A stretch of DNA of 40,110 nt from Methanobacteriota archaeon (GTDB taxonomy: Archaea > Thermoplasmatota > Thermoplasmata > SG8-5): assembly GCA_013791785.1 (NCBI GenBank), contig VMTD01000065.1:1-40110 (forward strand), given 5' to 3'. Position numbers and translations under genes: made by a program. How positions within the stretch are numbered: position 1 is the first letter of the stretch; each line of letters starts with the position of its first letter. The notes below the pieces were generated by a model. It saw only the letters and a list, made by a program, of their open reading frames with translations, was not told the DNA's origin and did not search any database. Shown one piece after another: positions 1 to 9,179 of this stretch.

Positions 1-677
1 AATTTTTCACACTTCCTCAACCTGGTCTTGACCACTGGATAATATTGCTGCGACAAGGATTACCTCATAAAAATAAATTATCAATCTTTGAAGCGGAAAC
101 ATATCTGGATTTAGCGATAGAACTTTCATATGATTATCCAGATGGCAGTGTTTTAAAATACGCTTTGAAAAGCCTGGTTGGGCAAAATATGTATGTTAAT
201 ACGCGGTATTTTTTAATTGGAAAAACATTAAATCTTGCTTTCCATCAACCTATTTTATTACCCATTTTAAGTAAATTATTTGAAAATATACCATCACTTC
301 ATGTAAAACGGTTCGCTGTTGAGTTGAATAAAATCGCACATATCAATGCAATAAATCGACATTCAGATGGGATGGCTTGGGCTCTTTATTATCTGAATAA
401 ATATAAGATAGGAATCAAACCCGATGTAGCAAAGGCGATAATTAAATCTCATGATTGTATAGCACTTATCATGTTGTACCTTTCAAAGAACCCAACTTTC
501 CAAAAATCAGTTATGGACTTTGCCAAGGGGTTGAAATCATCAGAACTCTACGATTTAGATCAACACTGGTTATTGCTGTTTCAATTGTTCATAGATAAGA
601 AAATAGCTAATCCATATTCAGACAATGTATTTGAAATTCTAAAAGAAAAAAACGTGAATTTTATTGAGGAGGGTTGA
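1..677 (+). CDS. C-terminal part of an unidentified helical protein (5' end outside window)
   Basis: The reading frame is open from base 3, so the gene starts to the left of the window; TTG at 45 is only the first in-window start-like codon. About 225 residues are visible. They are lysine-rich, predicted mostly helical, with no signal peptide or membrane segment and no catalytic motif that I recognise. The gene ends 3 nt before the next start and belongs to a same-strand operon of defence-type genes. Position and all-helical character would suit the C-terminal domain of a defence reverse transcriptase or another large anti-phage protein, but that is a guess from context. The family is not identified. 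Confidence 0.7.
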   Translation, partial: FFTLPQPGLDHWIILLRQGLPHKNKLSIFEAETYLDLAIELSYDYPDGSVLKYALKSLVGQNMYVNTRYFLIGKTLNLAFHQPILLPILSKLFENIPSLHVKRFAVELNKIAHINAINRHSDGMAWALYYLNKYKIGIKPDVAKAIIKSHDCIALIMLYLSKNPTFQKSVMDFAKGLKSSELYDLDQHWLLLFQLFIDKKIANPYSDNVFEILKEKNVNFIEEG

Positions 678-680
678 AGA

Positions 681-1196
681 TTGATTGAAATTCACCCAAA
701 ATTATTCATCGGAAATCAAGACGATTATGAAAATATCGTTAGAGTTCAACCAGATTGGCATGTGGTCCACGCATGTAAAGAACCCTATCACCGCAGAGCT
801 TTAGGATACACTGGCAGAGGTGCACCTAAAGGTCATCCAGAATACTTGATTGCACCGAGAGGAAATAGTCTTATTTTGAACCTAGTGGATGCAGACACAC
901 CAGCCTACATTCCCAAAGAAATAATTGATGCCGCCCTTGATTTTGTAAAAACAGCTTTGAATAACGGCCATCGTGTTTTGGTACATTGCAATCAAGGAAT
1001 GTCTAGGTCCGCCGGAATTGGCCTGCTTTTCCTTGCCGCTTACACAAACAGATTTAACGGTATGACCTTCCCCCAGGCTGAGCAATCCTACAGAACAATT
1101 TATCCTCTCTTTAATCCAGGCTTAGGCATGCGTAGATTCATTGAAATAAATTGGAATGTTTACCTAGGCAGAAACGCAGGAGAGTTGGCAGAATGA
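681..1196 (+). CDS. Dual-specificity protein phosphatase family protein
   Basis: This is a 171-residue cysteine phosphatase. The signature HCNQGMSRSAG at about residues 102-112 is the CX5R loop, with nucleophile Cys103 and Arg109 in the P-loop. Upstream, LNLVDADTPAYIP resembles the strand and general-acid region of small DSP enzymes. It should hydrolyse phosphate esters on proteins, or perhaps on nucleotides or RNA. The TTG start is set by a strong GAGGAGGG site at 666-673, 7 nt upstream. It lies 3 nt after the preceding gene. Similar phosphatases are found in bacterial defence loci, and its place inside a restriction operon points to that role. The substrate is unknown. Confidence 0.85.
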   Translation: MIEIHPKLFIGNQDDYENIVRVQPDWHVVHACKEPYHRRALGYTGRGAPKGHPEYLIAPRGNSLILNLVDADTPAYIPKEIIDAALDFVKTALNNGHRVLVHCNQGMSRSAGIGLLFLAAYTNRFNGMTFPQAEQSYRTIYPLFNPGLGMRRFIEINWNVYLGRNAGELAE

Positions 1197-1230
1197 TTGC
1201 GAAGCCAGAAATTTTTTCGAGGACACCCAT

Positions 1231-1959
1231 ATGAATACTCACATAGGCGCAGGGTATGGTAGCGAATACCACCTGATGCGTTATTTGGGAAGATACCGCG
1301 ATGAATTTAATAGAATTACAATGAATGCCCTCGGAGGTCAGTCTGTTGAATGGTTAGATTTCAAACATGGCAAGAGGGAAAATTACAAGACACGTGATTC
1401 GTCAAAAGTCGTTTTGCCAGACAGGGAAATCATTGGGCTTGATTTTCTCGATGGCACCGATTATGAACACGTGAGAAAGGAATGGGCGAAATTCTGGCCC
1501 CAAAGCGGGAAATCACAGAATTGGGATGCCGTCGCTAAAATAAAAATTGATCAGGAAGTCTATTGGCTACTTATTGAAGCAAAGGCACATACTGGAGAAC
1601 TTCGCAGCGATTGTGGGGCAATATCACCCGAATCCGTGAGAATGATTGAAAATGCATTGAAGGAAACAAAGCGAACATTCAATATTGATGTGTCTGACGA
1701 CTGGACACAGTGCTATTATCAATATGCAAATCGGTTAGCAGCTCTTCATTTTCTACAAAAGCATGATATTCCTGCCAAATTACTTTACATCTACTTCCTT
1801 GGCGATTTAAATCCCAGGTTGGCCTCGAACTCCTTCTGCCCCCAAACAGAAAGTGAATGGCATCCATTTATTAAAGCAGAGAATGAACATCTTGGTATTA
1901 CCCATGAAATAAAGGCTAGGCATGGCATTTATGAGATTTTCGTGGAGGTGTCACCATGA
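1231..1959 (+). CDS. Putative PD-(D/E)XK-type nuclease-fold protein
   Basis: This 242-residue soluble protein contains WDAVAKIKI followed by WLLIEAKAHTGEL (about residues 93-125). The D...E-x-K spacing (Asp of WDAV, Glu and Lys of EAK) is that of the PD-(D/E)XK nuclease fold. The N-terminus (HIGAGYGSEYHLMRYLGRY) and a YYQYANRLAALHFL helix recall a widespread uncharacterised bacterial family, recalled from memory and not searched. A GAGG site at 1219-1222 fits the ATG at 1231. The gene is in line with the phosphatase upstream, and its stop overlaps the ATG of a 23-residue ORF. A role as DNA- or RNA-cleaving effector is inferred. It could also be a catalytically dead binding module. Confidence 0.75.
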   Translation: MNTHIGAGYGSEYHLMRYLGRYRDEFNRITMNALGGQSVEWLDFKHGKRENYKTRDSSKVVLPDREIIGLDFLDGTDYEHVRKEWAKFWPQSGKSQNWDAVAKIKIDQEVYWLLIEAKAHTGELRSDCGAISPESVRMIENALKETKRTFNIDVSDDWTQCYYQYANRLAALHFLQKHDIPAKLLYIYFLGDLNPRLASNSFCPQTESEWHPFIKAENEHLGITHEIKARHGIYEIFVEVSP

Positions 1960-2027
1960 CACCGAAATTATTATCGGGGGAAATAAGGATACCGTATGCC
2001 TATATATCTGAGGTGATGAAAACATGA
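1956..2027 (+). CDS. 23-residue micro-ORF, translationally coupled on both sides
   Basis: A 24-codon frame begins at ATG 1956, 5 nt after a perfect GGAGGTG (1944-1950), and ends TGA at 2025-2027. Its ATG overlaps the stop of the upstream gene (ATGA at 1956-1959), and its stop overlaps the ATG of the AAA ATPase gene (ATGA at 2024-2027). The peptide begins [12 protein letters not shown] and ends SEVMKT. It may encode a real small protein, or it may be a coupling device that carries ribosomes across the gap to the ATPase. The ribosome site is as good as any in the window. Confidence 0.5.
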   Translation: MTPKLLSGEIRIPYAYISEVMKT

Positions 2028-3283
2028 CTAAATCAAAAGAATTGACTATGGCTGTGCCGCGCATAGAAAGCCTACACGTCAAGAATTACCGGGCTCTTCA
2101 TGACTTGGAACTTAACAATATTACGCCACTTACCGTCTTTCTGGGACCGAATGGAAGCGGCAAATCCACAGTATTCGATGTGTTCGCGTTCCTTTCGGAA
2201 TGTTTCACAATCGGCCTGCGAAAGGCCTGGGACAAGAGGGGGCGATTCAAGGAATTGCGCACTAGGGGTTGCGACGGTCCGATTGTGATAGAGTTGAAAT
2301 ACAGAGAAAAACCCAAAGACCCCATTATCACATATCACATATCTATTGATGAAGTTAAATCAGGCCCAATTGTTTTGGAGGAATGGCTAAAATGGCGGCG
2401 GCATGGAAGGCATGGCCAGCCATATAAATTTCTTGAATTTAATGTTGGAAAAGGTTATGCAATCTCTGGAGATGTCCCAGATGATAAATCTGAAAGAATT
2501 GAAGAAACACTCGATTCTCCTGAAATGTTGGCTGTCAACACATTAGGCCAGTTCACTAAACACCCACGAGTAAGTGCTCTGCGGCGCTTCATTTCGTCTT
2601 GGTATCTCTCATATATGAATGCTGAGGAGATGCGAGGGAATCCGGAAGCTGGCCCACAAGAACATCTTACAATGAAAGGAGACAATTTGCCCAACGTGAT
2701 TCAGTATTTAAAGGAACAACACCTCAAACAGCTAAACAAGATTATGAACCTCCTGGTCCAGAAAGTTCCGCGTCTGGAAAAGGTCGATGCCGAAATGTTA
2801 AGGGACGGTAGATTGCTACTTCAAATTAAAGATATACCGTTCGATAATCCTATACTGGCGAGATTCACGTCTGATGGAACACTTAAATTACTGGCCTATT
2901 TGACCTTATTGAATGATCCCAGACCACCCCAGGTTATAGGAATTGAAGAACCAGAAAACCAGATTCATCCTAAATTGCTGCTTGATCTTGTTGAGGAATG
3001 CAAAAAAGCTACAGCGACATCACAACTGTTTGTAACAACACATTCTCCTTATTTCGTAAATGGTCTAAAACCCAAGGAATTATGGGTTTTATACCGGAAT
3101 GAAAAAGGGTTTACTACTGCCAAACGCGCATTTGATATGGACGGCATCAAAGAACATGTTGAGAGCGGAGCCCAACTCGGCCACCTGTGGCTTGAGGGAT
3201 ACTTTGATGTTGGAGATCCTTTAGACAATGCAGGAGGACCGAGAAATCCTACGCAGACTGGATTATTTGATTTTCAGGAGTAA
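2024..3283 (+). CDS. AAA family ATPase, OLD/PARIS AriA-like (AAA_15/AAA_21)
   Basis: This 419-residue SMC/ABC-like ATPase has Walker [10 protein letters not shown] at about residues 41-49, a signature-like segment [13 protein letters not shown] near 280, Walker [14 protein letters not shown] near 303-315, and a switch histidine in TTHSPYF near 338. These are the motifs of the OLD-nuclease ATPase domain without its own TOPRIM domain. A GAGGTGAT site at 2010-2017 supports the ATG at 2024. The partner is the DUF4276 protein encoded 6 nt downstream, so the ATPase is split from its nuclease-like part as in PARIS (AriA/AriB). It probably acts as the sensor or regulatory subunit of an abortive anti-phage complex (inference). 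Confidence 0.9.
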   Translation: MTKSKELTMAVPRIESLHVKNYRALHDLELNNITPLTVFLGPNGSGKSTVFDVFAFLSECFTIGLRKAWDKRGRFKELRTRGCDGPIVIELKYREKPKDPIITYHISIDEVKSGPIVLEEWLKWRRHGRHGQPYKFLEFNVGKGYAISGDVPDDKSERIEETLDSPEMLAVNTLGQFTKHPRVSALRRFISSWYLSYMNAEEMRGNPEAGPQEHLTMKGDNLPNVIQYLKEQHLKQLNKIMNLLVQKVPRLEKVDAEMLRDGRLLLQIKDIPFDNPILARFTSDGTLKLLAYLTLLNDPRPPQVIGIEEPENQIHPKLLLDLVEECKKATATSQLFVTTHSPYFVNGLKPKELWVLYRNEKGFTTAKRAFDMDGIKEHVESGAQLGHLWLEGYFDVGDPLDNAGGPRNPTQTGLFDFQE

Positions 3284-3289
3284 ACTATA

Positions 3290-3934
3290 ATGAACATTGA
3301 ATTTCTTGTAGAAGATGAATCAACAAAAATAGCTCTTCAAAATTTGTTGCCCAAAATGCTTCCAGGACATGTAAAATGGTCTATTCATCCCTTTCAGGGA
3401 AAACATGATCTATTAAAAAAATTACCAACTCGGTTGAAGGGATACCGCAAAATAGGGAATGAACACAAAATTGTGGTTATTTTAGATAGAGATTTGAACG
3501 ATTGCCACGAATTGAAACAACAACTTGAAAGAATCGCAAGAAGTGTCGGTTTCACCACAAAAAGCCAAGCAGATAACAATGCCGATTATAAGGTAATGAA
3601 TCGAATTGCCATCGAAGAGTTAGAAGCATGGTTTTTTGGCGATAATAATGCACTGTCAGAAGCTTTCCCTGGCGTACCAACAACTTTGTATAAAAAAGCA
3701 AAATTTAGAAATCCAGACCTGATTCAAGGTACTTGTGAACAACTTGAAACTGTTCTCAAGAGGGCTGGGTATTATAAAACCGGATTGGATAAAAGAGAAG
3801 CATCTCGCAAAATATCCGAATATATGAACCCGAGATCTAATCGTTCGAAAAGCTTTCAGGTTTTTAGAGCGGGCTTGAACCACATGGTTCAAAATTTGGA
3901 TAGACAGAACGTCAATGGAGCTATTGACGCATGA
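3290..3934 (+). CDS. DUF4276 family protein, TOPRIM-like partner of the AAA ATPase
   Basis: This 214-residue protein has the layout of DUF4276. An N-terminal strand with FLVEDEST (Glu8, Asp9, Glu10) is followed by [10 protein letters not shown] near residues 60-70 and the family-typical [10 protein letters not shown] near 107-116. The early glutamate plus the DxD pair match the metal-binding arrangement of TOPRIM nucleases such as OLD and AriB. It follows the ATPase by 6 nt with CAGGAG at 3275-3280. Its stop overlaps the hsdR start (ATGA at 3931-3934), so it is translationally coupled to both neighbours. A likely role is an effector nuclease released or activated by the ATPase (inference). 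Confidence 0.85.
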   Translation: MNIEFLVEDESTKIALQNLLPKMLPGHVKWSIHPFQGKHDLLKKLPTRLKGYRKIGNEHKIVVILDRDLNDCHELKQQLERIARSVGFTTKSQADNNADYKVMNRIAIEELEAWFFGDNNALSEAFPGVPTTLYKKAKFRNPDLIQGTCEQLETVLKRAGYYKTGLDKREASRKISEYMNPRSNRSKSFQVFRAGLNHMVQNLDRQNVNGAIDA

Positions 3935-6900
3935 CCCGCCTCACCGAGTCCGCCCTCGAAGAAGTTACCCTCCAATGGCTGGAGGAATTAGGCTACACCA
4001 TCCTCTACGGCCCCGCCATCTCCCCCGACTCCGAAGGAAACCCTGGCTCCGAGAGGAATTCTTATTCAGATGTAATCCTGCTCGACCGCCTCCTGAACTC
4101 CCTCCAGACCATTAATCCAAAAATCGGTATCGACCAGCTAAACGAGGTCGCTCAGAAGCTCCTGAGAACCGAATTTCCCCTACTGATTGCCAACAACCGA
4201 GCATTTCACCGGATGCTGGTGGACGGTGTTCAGGTTGCAACCCGCAGGAAGGATGGCACCCCCAAATGGGAGACCGTGAACCTCATAGACTTCGCCAATC
4301 CGGAAAACAATGACTGGGTAGCAATAAATCAATTCACTGTGATTGCGGATAACAGGAATCGAAGGCCAGACATTATTATTTTCGTTAATGGCCTTCCGCT
4401 CGCTGTAATCGAATTGAAAAATCCCCTGGACGAGAAAGCCACAATCTGGACCGCTTACAATCAATTGCAGACTTACAAGAAGGAATTAGAGAATCTGTTC
4501 ATCTACAATGAACTTCTGCTTGTATCGGACGGCCTGGAAGCTCGTTTCGGCTCATTATCCGCGAACAAAGAACGGTTCATGCCATGGAAAACCATTGAGG
4601 GAGAAGAACTGGCGCCTGCTACAATGCTGCAACTGGAGGTCATGGTCAGAGGACTATTCGATAAACAGCGGTTGCTTGATTATCTTCGATACTTCATTGT
4701 GTTTGAGGATGACCATGGAAATCTTGCGAAGAAGATTGCCGGCTACCATCAATATCATGCTGTAAATCAAGCGATAACATCGACTTTGGAAGCAACTTCT
4801 CCAGATGGAGATAAGCGATGCGGTGTCGTCTGGCATACCCAAGGCTCGGGAAAGAGCCTGTCAATGGTTTTCTTCGGGGGCAAGGTAATTCAGCACACTG
4901 AAATGGAAAATCCTACATTGATTATTCTTACCGACAGGAACGACCTGGACGACCAGCTTTTTGGGACATTCTCCAGATGCCATGAACTGCTGAGGCAGAG
5001 TCCTGTTCAAGTTGAGTCTCGCGCGGATTTGAGAAATAAACTGAAAGTAGCCTCTGGCGGAGTAATTTTCACCACTATTCAGAAGTTCATGCCCGAGATA
5101 AAAGGCGATGATTTCGCACTTCTTTCTGACAGAAGAAACATTGTCGTTATTGCTGATGAAGCTCATAGAAGCCAGTATGATTTCATTGATGGATTTGCTC
5201 GGCACTTGAGGGACGGTTTGCCGAATGCCTCTTTTATTGGATTTACCGGAACTCCTCTGGAAACCAGGGATAGAGTGACAAGGGCGGTGTTCGGCGATTA
5301 CATCAGCATTTACGATATTCAGCGAGCGGTGGACGATGGTGCTACTGTTCCAATATTCTACGAAGCCAGGGTTGCAAGGCTCCAGCTCGCGGATTCCGAG
5401 AAGCCGACAATTGACCCAGAATTCGAGGAAATAACAGAGGGCAGCGAAGAAGAATACAAGTACGATATGAAACGAAAATGGGCTGCTCTGGAGAAAGTGG
5501 TCGGCTCCGAGAACCGATTAAGAGTAGTTGCCAAAGACCTGATAGACCACTGGGAAAAGAGAAACGAAGCCATCGAAGGCAAGGCTATGATTGTGTGCAT
5601 GAGCCGACGCATTTGCGCGGATATGTATCGAATAATAACCGAATTAAAACCTGAATGGCATCATAAAGACGATGACAAAGGTTCAATCAAAGTTGTGATG
5701 ACTGGCTCTGCCTCCGACCCAGAGGAATGGCAGGAACATGTGAGGACTAAAGCCCGAAGAGAGGAACTTGCCAATCGTTTCAAGGACCCCAAGGACCCTT
5801 TCAAAGTCGTTATCGTGAGGGACATGTGGCTAACAGGCTTTGATGCTCCTTCGCTTCACACGATGTATGTGGATAAGCCCATGCACAGCCACACGCTGAT
5901 GCAGGCTATTGCCAGGGTGAATCGAGTGTACAAGGACAAGCCCGGAGGCCTGATTGTCGATTATCTCGGTATTGCTGATGAATTGAGAAGGGCCATGGCC
6001 AATTACACCGAGAACGGCGGCACTGGCAACACTGCAATCGACCAGGAAGTAGCCGTCAAGATAATGCTTGAAAAATTTGAAATTTGCCGGGATATGTACC
6101 ATGGCTTTGATTATTCTGCCTGGAAAACTGGCAATCTCGTACAAAAGCTCAATCTGTTGCCACAGGCCCAGGAGCATATTCTACAGCAAGAGGATGGAAA
6201 AACACGCTACATGAATATTGTCAGCGAATTGACCAAAGCCTTTGCCCTGAGCGTTCCTCATGAATCCGCTATGGAGATTCGGGATGACGCCGGATTCTTC
6301 CAGGCAGTTAGAACCGCCTTAACAAAACAAGATATTGAAGGCGAAGAGGTAAAGCATGATCTCCAGGATGCGGCAATAAGACAACTCGTGTCAAGGGCTG
6401 TTTCCTCAGATAAAATTATCGATATATTTGCAGCCACTGGCCTAAAACGACCAGATGTTTCCATTCTTTCTGATGAATTCTTGAACGAAGTTAGAAAAGT
6501 ACCTCAGAAGAATCTCGCCATCGAGACATTGAAGAAACTGCTCAATGATGAAATTAAAACTCATTCCAGAAAGAATCTGGTACAATCAAAGAAATTCTCC
6601 GAAATGCTGGAGGACACAATCAATAAATATCGCAAGAAGGTGATATCATCTATCGAGGTTCTCAACGCACTTTTTGGCCTGGCAACAGAAATGAGAGAAT
6701 CGTATAAGAAAGGTGAGGAACTCGGTTTATCGGTTGAGGAACTGGCTTTCTACGATGCCCTTGAAGTTAATGATTCGGCAGTGAAACTTCTGGGCGATGA
6801 AGTACTTCGAGACATTGCTTTGGAATTGGTGGACACTGTAAAACACAATGTTTCAATCGATTGGACCGTGAAGGAGAATGTCCGAGCCAAGCTCCGAGTT

Positions 6901-7014
6901 ATGATTAAAAGGGTACTGAGGAAGCACGGGTACCCACCCGATATGCAAGAGAAGGCGACCGAAACCGTGCTGAAGCAGGCAGAACTGCTGGCGGACGAGT
7001 GGGCAGTCGCGTAG
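3931..7014 (+). CDS. hsdR: Type I restriction endonuclease subunit R (HsdR)
   Basis: This 1027-residue motor subunit has a length normal for the family. An N-terminal PD-(D/E)XK nuclease domain shows RRPDIIIF and AVIELKNP near residues 144-163. Superfamily 2 helicase motifs follow: HTQGSGKS near 300-308, [13 protein letters not shown] near 405-417, GFTGTPLE, and a C-terminal helicase lobe with [11 protein letters not shown]. The C-terminal helical region would bind the methylase core. HsdR translocates and cleaves DNA bearing unmethylated sites, together with HsdM and HsdS. Those two are not in the window and probably lie to the left, so the genes at 1-3934 would be cargo inserted between them and hsdR. 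The start overlaps the DUF4276 stop. Confidence 0.97.
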   Translation: MTRLTESALEEVTLQWLEELGYTILYGPAISPDSEGNPGSERNSYSDVILLDRLLNSLQTINPKIGIDQLNEVAQKLLRTEFPLLIANNRAFHRMLVDGVQVATRRKDGTPKWETVNLIDFANPENNDWVAINQFTVIADNRNRRPDIIIFVNGLPLAVIELKNPLDEKATIWTAYNQLQTYKKELENLFIYNELLLVSDGLEARFGSLSANKERFMPWKTIEGEELAPATMLQLEVMVRGLFDKQRLLDYLRYFIVFEDDHGNLAKKIAGYHQYHAVNQAITSTLEATSPDGDKRCGVVWHTQGSGKSLSMVFFGGKVIQHTEMENPTLIILTDRNDLDDQLFGTFSRCHELLRQSPVQVESRADLRNKLKVASGGVIFTTIQKFMPEIKGDDFALLSDRRNIVVIADEAHRSQYDFIDGFARHLRDGLPNASFIGFTGTPLETRDRVTRAVFGDYISIYDIQRAVDDGATVPIFYEARVARLQLADSEKPTIDPEFEEITEGSEEEYKYDMKRKWAALEKVVGSENRLRVVAKDLIDHWEKRNEAIEGKAMIVCMSRRICADMYRIITELKPEWHHKDDDKGSIKVVMTGSASDPEEWQEHVRTKARREELANRFKDPKDPFKVVIVRDMWLTGFDAPSLHTMYVDKPMHSHTLMQAIARVNRVYKDKPGGLIVDYLGIADELRRAMANYTENGGTGNTAIDQEVAVKIMLEKFEICRDMYHGFDYSAWKTGNLVQKLNLLPQAQEHILQQEDGKTRYMNIVSELTKAFALSVPHESAMEIRDDAGFFQAVRTALTKQDIEGEEVKHDLQDAAIRQLVSRAVSSDKIIDIFAATGLKRPDVSILSDEFLNEVRKVPQKNLAIETLKKLLNDEIKTHSRKNLVQSKKFSEMLEDTINKYRKKVISSIEVLNALFGLATEMRESYKKGEELGLSVEELAFYDALEVNDSAVKLLGDEVLRDIALELVDTVKHNVSIDWTVKENVRAKLRVMIKRVLRKHGYPPDMQEKATETVLKQAELLADEWAVA

Positions 7015-7061
7015 TGCAAATGTGAAATAAACCAGAAGGTAGTGTAATGTGGAGGAATTGA

Positions 7062-7994
7062 ATGCCAGGGATAGGCATTGGCCCATTTAGGGTTGGTATA
7101 AGCAAAAGAGGTAATGTCTACGGTTCTGCGTTTGGTTTTGGCGCATCTGGTTCAAGTGGTTCCAGACGTTCTGGAGGACGTTCCTCAAGCCATGCGGACG
7201 AATCTATTCCGCAATGTAAGGGGAGAACTCAGGCTGGTCACAGATGTACTAATAAAGGGAGATATGAAGGGTATTGCCAGACCCATTATAAGAAGCACCA
7301 AAAAGAGGTTGAAGAAATTAGGAAAGAACTGGAGATAAAGAAACAAATAATTCGCAATATGATTAGAAATTTACAACGTTTAGATTCACAATTGCGTTAT
7401 GATTCATTATATATTCAACTGGGGTCGTTGCATACTGAAATTGGTGAAGATGAAGAGGCTCAAAATTGTTACATGAAGGGGCTTGAATGTTCCAGTACAT
7501 TGTTTGCCCGATATCCAGACAAATTACGTTATGCCCAGAATCTTTTATTATTTGGTGAAAAAATATCAGATGAAGAAATGAAACAAAAAGAATACAGTCA
7601 AGCATTGCACATTCTGGAAAATCACAGTCCAAAATCAGATAAACAAAATGAACTCATGTTTACGTTTTTAAATGAGATTGCCCAATATAAACAAAAAATG
7701 AAGCAACTTAAGCAAACCCAGTTAACTAATGAAATTTCAAAAAATGAATGCCATATATTAAAGAAGGAAAACTCCAAGAAAACCTATTCTGCACTTGAAT
7801 TATTTACTATTGTTTTTGCGCCATTTGTATTATTTTATAATTCTATATTATGTACTGGGGTGGTGGTCTTTACTGGCGCAACAATTATTGTACTATCAGA
7901 GTTTTATAAATTCAAAATCCGCAAAGAAATTGCTGAACATGACAAAAAAATTATATCTATTGAAAATTCGATAAAAATATTGAACAAATCATAG
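7062..7994 (+). CDS. Zinc-finger, coiled-coil and two-helix membrane protein of unknown function
   Basis: This 310-residue protein starts with about 50 glycine- and serine-rich residues. It then has a CKGRTQAGHRC...GYCQTH element (Cys52, Cys62, Cys72, His75) like the small CxGxTxxGxxC zinc fingers found in phage and archaeal proteins. A lysine/glutamate-rich coiled coil follows (about 76-110), then a helical TPR-like stretch (115-220), and near 245-285 two adjacent hydrophobic helices that should form a membrane hairpin. ATG 7062 follows a GGAGG-type site at 7050-7054. It lies 47 nt after hsdR on the same strand. A membrane-anchored nucleic-acid or protein sensor belonging to the defence cluster is possible but unproven. 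Confidence 0.75.
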   Translation: MPGIGIGPFRVGISKRGNVYGSAFGFGASGSSGSRRSGGRSSSHADESIPQCKGRTQAGHRCTNKGRYEGYCQTHYKKHQKEVEEIRKELEIKKQIIRNMIRNLQRLDSQLRYDSLYIQLGSLHTEIGEDEEAQNCYMKGLECSSTLFARYPDKLRYAQNLLLFGEKISDEEMKQKEYSQALHILENHSPKSDKQNELMFTFLNEIAQYKQKMKQLKQTQLTNEISKNECHILKKENSKKTYSALELFTIVFAPFVLFYNSILCTGVVVFTGATIIVLSEFYKFKIRKEIAEHDKKIISIENSIKILNKS

Positions 7995-8043
7995 TCACTA
8001 TTTCTATCAGACCCGTCTGCTACGGAGAAGCGGGATAGCACAA

Positions 8044-8700
8044 CTACCCTTTGTAAATTTTAAAGCCTGTACCATTGCATGCTTTGCATTTTATCTTTCC
8101 AGTGCCACCACAAACTGTGCAGACAGCATTTCCCTTGCAAAAGTGGCAAACACCAGTTCCATCGCAAAATTCGCATTTCTCCTTTACTATCAAACCCAGT
8201 TTACCTGTCCCCTTGCACCAACGACATTTTCCTCTGTTACATGAATCGTCTTTTAGAATAGTGGCCCCATCCAGCGAAAACATATCAGATTTTGAGACCT
8301 GACCATCTGTTTTCATTGCTTTCGTACATGAAAACATAATAACCTTACACATACCATCTCCACCACACCCAGTGGGTCGAAGGAAAAAAGCATTCATTGA
8401 TACAGTTCTAACACCAATATTGAATATTGCATCCTTACAATGCGGATTAATGTCTTTATGGTCCTTGACCGCTCCCAACAAATCCAGTTTCTCTTTTGAT
8501 TTTCTTATCTCTTGTTCGCAATCAAATTGACCTTTACCATTGCATTCAGGACAAGGAATCGCAACTTGACCATGCACATGCACTTCTCTATCGATAATAA
8601 CCTTCGCCCCACAGTGCATGCAGTGCCCCATCTCCATTCCCTCTGGAAATTCCAGGTTTGCTGCGCAGCTCGGACACTTCGCTGGTATTAGCTTTGTCAT
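8044..8700 (-). CDS. Multi-zinc-finger protein with DnaJ-type CxxCxGxG repeats
   Basis: This 218-residue protein has an N-terminal zinc ribbon (CPSCAANLEF ... HCMHCGAK, about residues 9-34), an isolated CPECNGKGQFDC, then a middle region without cysteine pairs in repeat. The C-terminal array CEFCDGTG, CHFCKGNA, CTVCGGTG, CKACNGTG resembles the cysteine-rich domain of DnaJ. It has no J domain, so it is not a DnaJ co-chaperone. It is encoded immediately after the RNase III-like gene with an ATGA overlap (8697-8700), so the two are co-translated. A role in binding RNA or unfolded protein beside the nuclease-like partner is an inference. It converges on the 7062-7994 gene. Confidence 0.8.
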   Translation of the reverse strand: MTKLIPAKCPSCAANLEFPEGMEMGHCMHCGAKVIIDREVHVHGQVAIPCPECNGKGQFDCEQEIRKSKEKLDLLGAVKDHKDINPHCKDAIFNIGVRTVSMNAFFLRPTGCGGDGMCKVIMFSCTKAMKTDGQVSKSDMFSLDGATILKDDSCNRGKCRWCKGTGKLGLIVKEKCEFCDGTGVCHFCKGNAVCTVCGGTGKIKCKACNGTGFKIYKG

Positions 8701-9179
8701 CGGGGCGTGATTTGGTTCTGGGGTAATATAGGTTTCCTAGGCAGTTGACCCGTCTTTCTGAGCCAGCCCAGTACAACATCACTGCAGGTGTAATAATCAC
8801 TGTCCAGGAGTACTGCTGCGATTATTGCCTCTGAGGTTTCTGCCTGAACACGGTCTCCTTTATGCTTGTCATTCTCTTTTTCATCATCACTGGTGAACAT
8901 CCTTTCGGTGAAGTCCAGATATTTTGCGAGAATGCATAGTCCCGATCTTCTTTCTATCGGGACCATTAGATCTTTAAGTTCTTTCTGCGAGATATCAGGA
9001 CGATAAAAATGTTCAGCCAGTAGCGTGGATAACACCTTGTCGCCCAGCGTTCTCATCGGCAATTGATGATGAACATTATCTTCACCCTTGTCCTTCGCCT
9101 GTTTTGAGTAATCTCTCGTTGTCAGTGCTTGTTTCAGGAGTTCAGGTTTGTTAAATGGATAACCACCGATTTCGACCAT
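8697..9179 (-). CDS. Divergent RNase III-like domain protein
   Basis: This 160-residue protein matches the RNase III fold in outline: KQALTTRDYS near residue 16, RTLGDKVLSTLLAEHFY near 43-59 (compare FLGDAVL), and AETSEAIIAAVLLD near 113-126 (compare ADTFEALIGAIYLD). Asp47, Glu114 and Glu117 fall where catalytic acidic residues sit. The usual glutamate of the ERLEFLGD signature is replaced by Arg43, and there is no double-stranded RNA-binding domain. It may therefore be a weakened or altered ribonuclease, or a structural mini-III-like protein. A GGGTGAT site precedes ATG 9179. Most archaea have no RNase III, so this is probably acquired. The coupled zinc-finger protein may supply substrate binding. 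Confidence 0.6.
   Translation of the reverse strand: MVEIGGYPFNKPELLKQALTTRDYSKQAKDKGEDNVHHQLPMRTLGDKVLSTLLAEHFYRPDISQKELKDLMVPIERRSGLCILAKYLDFTERMFTSDDEKENDKHKGDRVQAETSEAIIAAVLLDSDYYTCSDVVLGWLRKTGQLPRKPILPQNQITPR

Noticed and set aside
3915-4115. Rightward frame overlapping the hsdR start
   Set aside because: A proline- and arginine-rich shadow in a GC-rich stretch. hsdR occupies the same bases with clear homology.
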